Part shown: piece by piece, positions 61,910 through 64,000 of the stretch
Layout: each line of letters begins with the position of its first letter
Position numbering within the stretch: position 1 is the stretch's first letter
Source of the DNA: JACCTU01 sp963848525
GTDB lineage: Bacteria > Actinomycetota > Thermoleophilia > Gaiellales > Gaiellaceae
Assembly (NCBI GenBank): GCA_963848525.1
Contig: CAWKDZ010000002.1
Location: forward strand, 124,001-188,000
DNA: 64,000 nt
Direction of reading: 5' to 3'
Translations under genes and position numbers: made by a program
Notes under the pieces: model-generated
The model's database searches: none
What the model saw: only the letters and a program-made list of their open reading frames with translations
What the model was told of the DNA's origin: nothing

Positions 61910-63424
61910 ATGGCCCGTAGGAAACGCGGCTTCCTCACCGTCGCGCCCTTCGTGCTCGCGTTCGTGTGCGCCGTCGGGCTCGCCTCCGCGAGCACGTTCA
62001 CGAGCGGCCCGCTCGTGCAGGCGTCGGGGGTGAGCCCGTTCGTCGGCTGCACCGCGGACGGGGTGGCGTCGCAGTCCGGGACGGTGTACCTGAACAGCGA
62101 GGTGGAGCCCTGGATCGACGTCAATCCGACGAACACGAGCAACCTCGTCGGGATCTTCCAGCAGGACCGCTGGTCGAACGGAGGCGCGCGAGGCACGGTC
62201 GCCACCGTGTCGATGAACGGCGGCACGTCCTGGACGCTCGTGCCGATTCCAGGAGTCTCGCGTTGCACGGGCGGCGCCTACCAGCGGTCGACGGACCCCT
62301 GGGTCAGCTTCGGCCCGAGCGGTGTCGCTCACCAGCTCGCGCTGTCGTTCAACGACGTCGCGCCGCCGTTCACCCCCGAGGACTTCGACCACGCGCTGCT
62401 GGCGAGCAGGTCGACCGACGGCGGTCTTACGTGGAGCGAGCCGGTCGTCGTGATCCGAGATCTGGCGCCGACCGTGTTCAACGACAAGCAGTCGATCACG
62501 GCCGACCCGACGAACGCGAACCTCGTCTATGCGATCTGGGACCGGCTGGTCTTCCCGAGCGAGCGCGCCAACGTCTCCGCGAGCTTCAACACCTCGGCCT
62601 TCCGTGGGCCGGCGTGGTTCGCCCGGAGCACGAACGGGGGTGTCTCGTGGGAGCGTGCCCGACAGATCTACGACCCGGGCCAGAACGACCAGACGATCGG
62701 CAACCAGATCGTCGTCACACCGGACGGAGCCCTCGTCGACATCTTCACCGAGTTCAACAACGAGAACAAGAAGAAGCTTCGTGGGGGAACCGTGCGCGTC
62801 ATCCGCTCGACCGACAAAGGCGTGACCTGGTCGAGCTCGTTCCTGATCGACCGGCTGCAGACGATCGGTGTCAGCGACCCCGAGACGGGCGATCCCGTCC
62901 GGGCCGGGGACATCATCCCGGACATCGCGGTCGATCGTTCGAGCGGCCGGCTCTACGCCGTCTGGCAGGACGCTCGCTTCAACGGCTTCGCGGCCGACGC
63001 GATCGCGTTCTCTCAGTCGTCGGACGGCGGGCGGACGTGGTCGACGCCGATCAAGGTCAATCTGACGCCGACGTCGATCCCGGTCGGTAACCAGCAGGCC
63101 TTCACGGGGTCCGTGCACGTCTCGAGCGACGGAACCGTCGCGGTCACGTACTACGACTTCCGCAACAACACGCCCGCGGCTCCGCTCCTCACGGACTACT
63201 TCCTCGTGCATTGCCACGCCAACTGCACGGCGCCGTCCTCGTGGACGAACGAGGTCCGGGTGACGGACGCCCCGTTCGACATGCGGCGGGCACCGGACGC
63301 CGGCGGTTTCTTCACCGGCGATTACGAGGGACTAGCGTCGGTGGGGACGACGTTTACGCCGTTCTTCTCGCAGACGCACGGGACCGACCCGTCGAGCGCC
63401 TTCTTCAGGCGCGTCGGTCCGTAG
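61910..63424 (+). CDS. Secreted BNR/Asp-box repeat protein (sialidase-like propeller)
   Basis: The 504-residue protein starts with a signal peptide (RKRGFLTVAPFVLAFVCAVGLASA). It has at least five Asp-box motifs: SMNGGTSWT, STDGGLTWS, STNGGVSWE, STDKGVTWS and SSDGGRTWS. These form a beta-propeller as in exo-sialidases and related enzymes. PWIDVNP and VAVTYYDFRNN are also typical. No sialidase catalytic Arg triad can be confirmed, so the enzymatic role is not claimed. ATG 61910 follows GAAGGGGG. It is convergent with the peptidase gene, three bases away. Confidence 0.87.
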   Translation: MARRKRGFLTVAPFVLAFVCAVGLASASTFTSGPLVQASGVSPFVGCTADGVASQSGTVYLNSEVEPWIDVNPTNTSNLVGIFQQDRWSNGGARGTVATVSMNGGTSWTLVPIPGVSRCTGGAYQRSTDPWVSFGPSGVAHQLALSFNDVAPPFTPEDFDHALLASRSTDGGLTWSEPVVVIRDLAPTVFNDKQSITADPTNANLVYAIWDRLVFPSERANVSASFNTSAFRGPAWFARSTNGGVSWERARQIYDPGQNDQTIGNQIVVTPDGALVDIFTEFNNENKKKLRGGTVRVIRSTDKGVTWSSSFLIDRLQTIGVSDPETGDPVRAGDIIPDIAVDRSSGRLYAVWQDARFNGFAADAIAFSQSSDGGRTWSTPIKVNLTPTSIPVGNQQAFTGSVHVSSDGTVAVTYYDFRNNTPAAPLLTDYFLVHCHANCTAPSSWTNEVRVTDAPFDMRRAPDAGGFFTGDYEGLASVGTTFTPFFSQTHGTDPSSAFFRRVGP

Positions 63425-63427
63425 ACG

Positions 63428-64000
63428 CTACGGCGGGGCGGGAGCCGGTCGGCTTCCGCCCCGCCCGTACCGCTCCATCACCTCGAGCAACGCCTCCGCC
63501 TCCAACGCGTGCACGGTGTTGCCGCCGAAGCCGGTCATCGTCTCGGCGGCGAGCAGCGCGTTCACGATCGCTTCCTCGGTCGCCTCGATCGCGGCATAGA
63601 AGAGCGGATCCATGCGATCGTTCGCGACGAGTCGCACCTGCGGCTTCGGCAGTTCGTTCCCGGTCGAGAACGCGAGGACGAGGTCGCCGCTCGAGTTCTC
63701 GCCCGCGCCGCCCGTCCTCGCGATGCCGAGCGCGGCTCGTTGCGCCAGGCGGGCGCACTGGTGCGGAAGCAGCGGCGCGTCGGTGGCGGCGAGGACGATG
63801 ATCGAGCCGTCCGGCCGGGTGGGGCCGGGGATGCGGTCGGTGCCGAGCTCGCGTCCGACCGGGACGCCGTCGACCGCGAGCCGCGAGCGCCCGCCGTGGT
63901 TCGCCTGCACGAGCACTCCTACCGTCCAGCGCCCGGCCCGCCGCGACGCGGTGCCGATCCCACCCTTGAACCCGTGGCAGACCATCCCGGTGCCGCCGCC
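63428..64000 (-). CDS. DmpA/L-aminopeptidase-D-esterase family peptidase, 5' end outside window
   Basis: The 3' part of a P1-family (DmpA-type) peptidase runs to the window edge without a start. It shows MVCHGFKGGIGTASRRAG, which carries the site of self-cleavage before the catalytic Ser. VGVLVQANHGGRSRLAVDGVPVG, then PGPTRPDGSIIVLAATDAPLLPHQCARLAQRAALGIARTGGAGENSSGDLVLAFSTGNE follow, with EATEEAIVNALLAAETMTGFGGNTVHALE at the end. These enzymes hydrolyse N-terminal amino acids from peptides, amides and esters after autocleavage. About half to two thirds of the protein is visible. Confidence 0.9.
   Translation of the reverse strand, partial: GGGTGMVCHGFKGGIGTASRRAGRWTVGVLVQANHGGRSRLAVDGVPVGRELGTDRIPGPTRPDGSIIVLAATDAPLLPHQCARLAQRAALGIARTGGAGENSSGDLVLAFSTGNELPKPQVRLVANDRMDPLFYAAIEATEEAIVNALLAAETMTGFGGNTVHALEAEALLEVMERYGRGGSRPAPAPP

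Overview
The window is GC-rich, densely packed bacterial DNA. Most genes start with GTG or ATG, many overlap by 1-4 bases, and there is no rRNA, CRISPR array, prophage or insertion sequence. The gene set suggests an actinobacterium of the Thermoleophilia type (Gaiellales or Solirubrobacterales relatives). It includes a short-type adenosylhomocysteinase with a small MerR partner, long HPF, FtsEX, PspC-linked two-component genes, an AfsR/SARP-like regulator, PdxS/PdxT and a tmRNA. This placement is an inference, because no rRNA is present to confirm it.

Layout. 1-3299: sugar nucleotidyltransferase, cupin, MerR regulator, ahcY and a second, multiply frameshifted nucleotidyltransferase. 3300-16401: a secreted repeat protein, then a housekeeping run (ComF, HPF, SecA, RF2 with its programmed frameshift, FtsE/FtsX flanked by two copies of a 124-bp repeat, an RNase II/R-family exonuclease, a VOC protein, an esterase, SmpB). 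16423-19208 (minus): a PspC membrane protein, a PspC histidine kinase and a LuxR-type response regulator. 19399-19799: ssrA (tmRNA) and its terminator. 19942-27847: membrane proteins, cupin, TOPRIM protein, SAM hydrolase, S9 peptidase and RDD protein. 27891-37049: a divergent catabolic locus (APC permease, FAD/GcvT oxidoreductase and a choline-kinase-like enzyme facing a glutamine-synthetase-like ligase, C26 amidohydrolase, aldehyde dehydrogenase and SDR) that fits a gamma-glutamyl route for an amino alcohol or methylated amine. 37053-46342: YjbQ, GT-C-like membrane protein, a CAT-anticodon tRNA, PAS and metallo-beta-lactamase genes, an ABC exporter with MarR, and pdxS - molybdopterin oxidoreductase - pdxT. 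46329-57211: yebC, ruvCAB behind a tandem-duplicated leader, CHRD protein, FMN oxidase, recJ and relA. 57432-64000: a cupin operon divergent from an AfsR/SARP regulator, GAF and thioesterase genes, a BNR-repeat secreted protein and a DmpA-type peptidase cut by the window edge.

Two features recur. First, at least sixteen genes on both strands carry a TANNNT-like hexamer (one is TGTAAT) that ends 6-8 bases before the start codon, with no Shine-Dalgarno sequence. This is the arrangement of leaderless transcription, and I used it to choose several starts. Second, five genes otherwise well conserved are broken by single-base indels. Consensus-sequence errors are the likeliest cause, but two of the junctions share the octamer GGGAGAGG and deserve checking as possible +1 frameshift sites.
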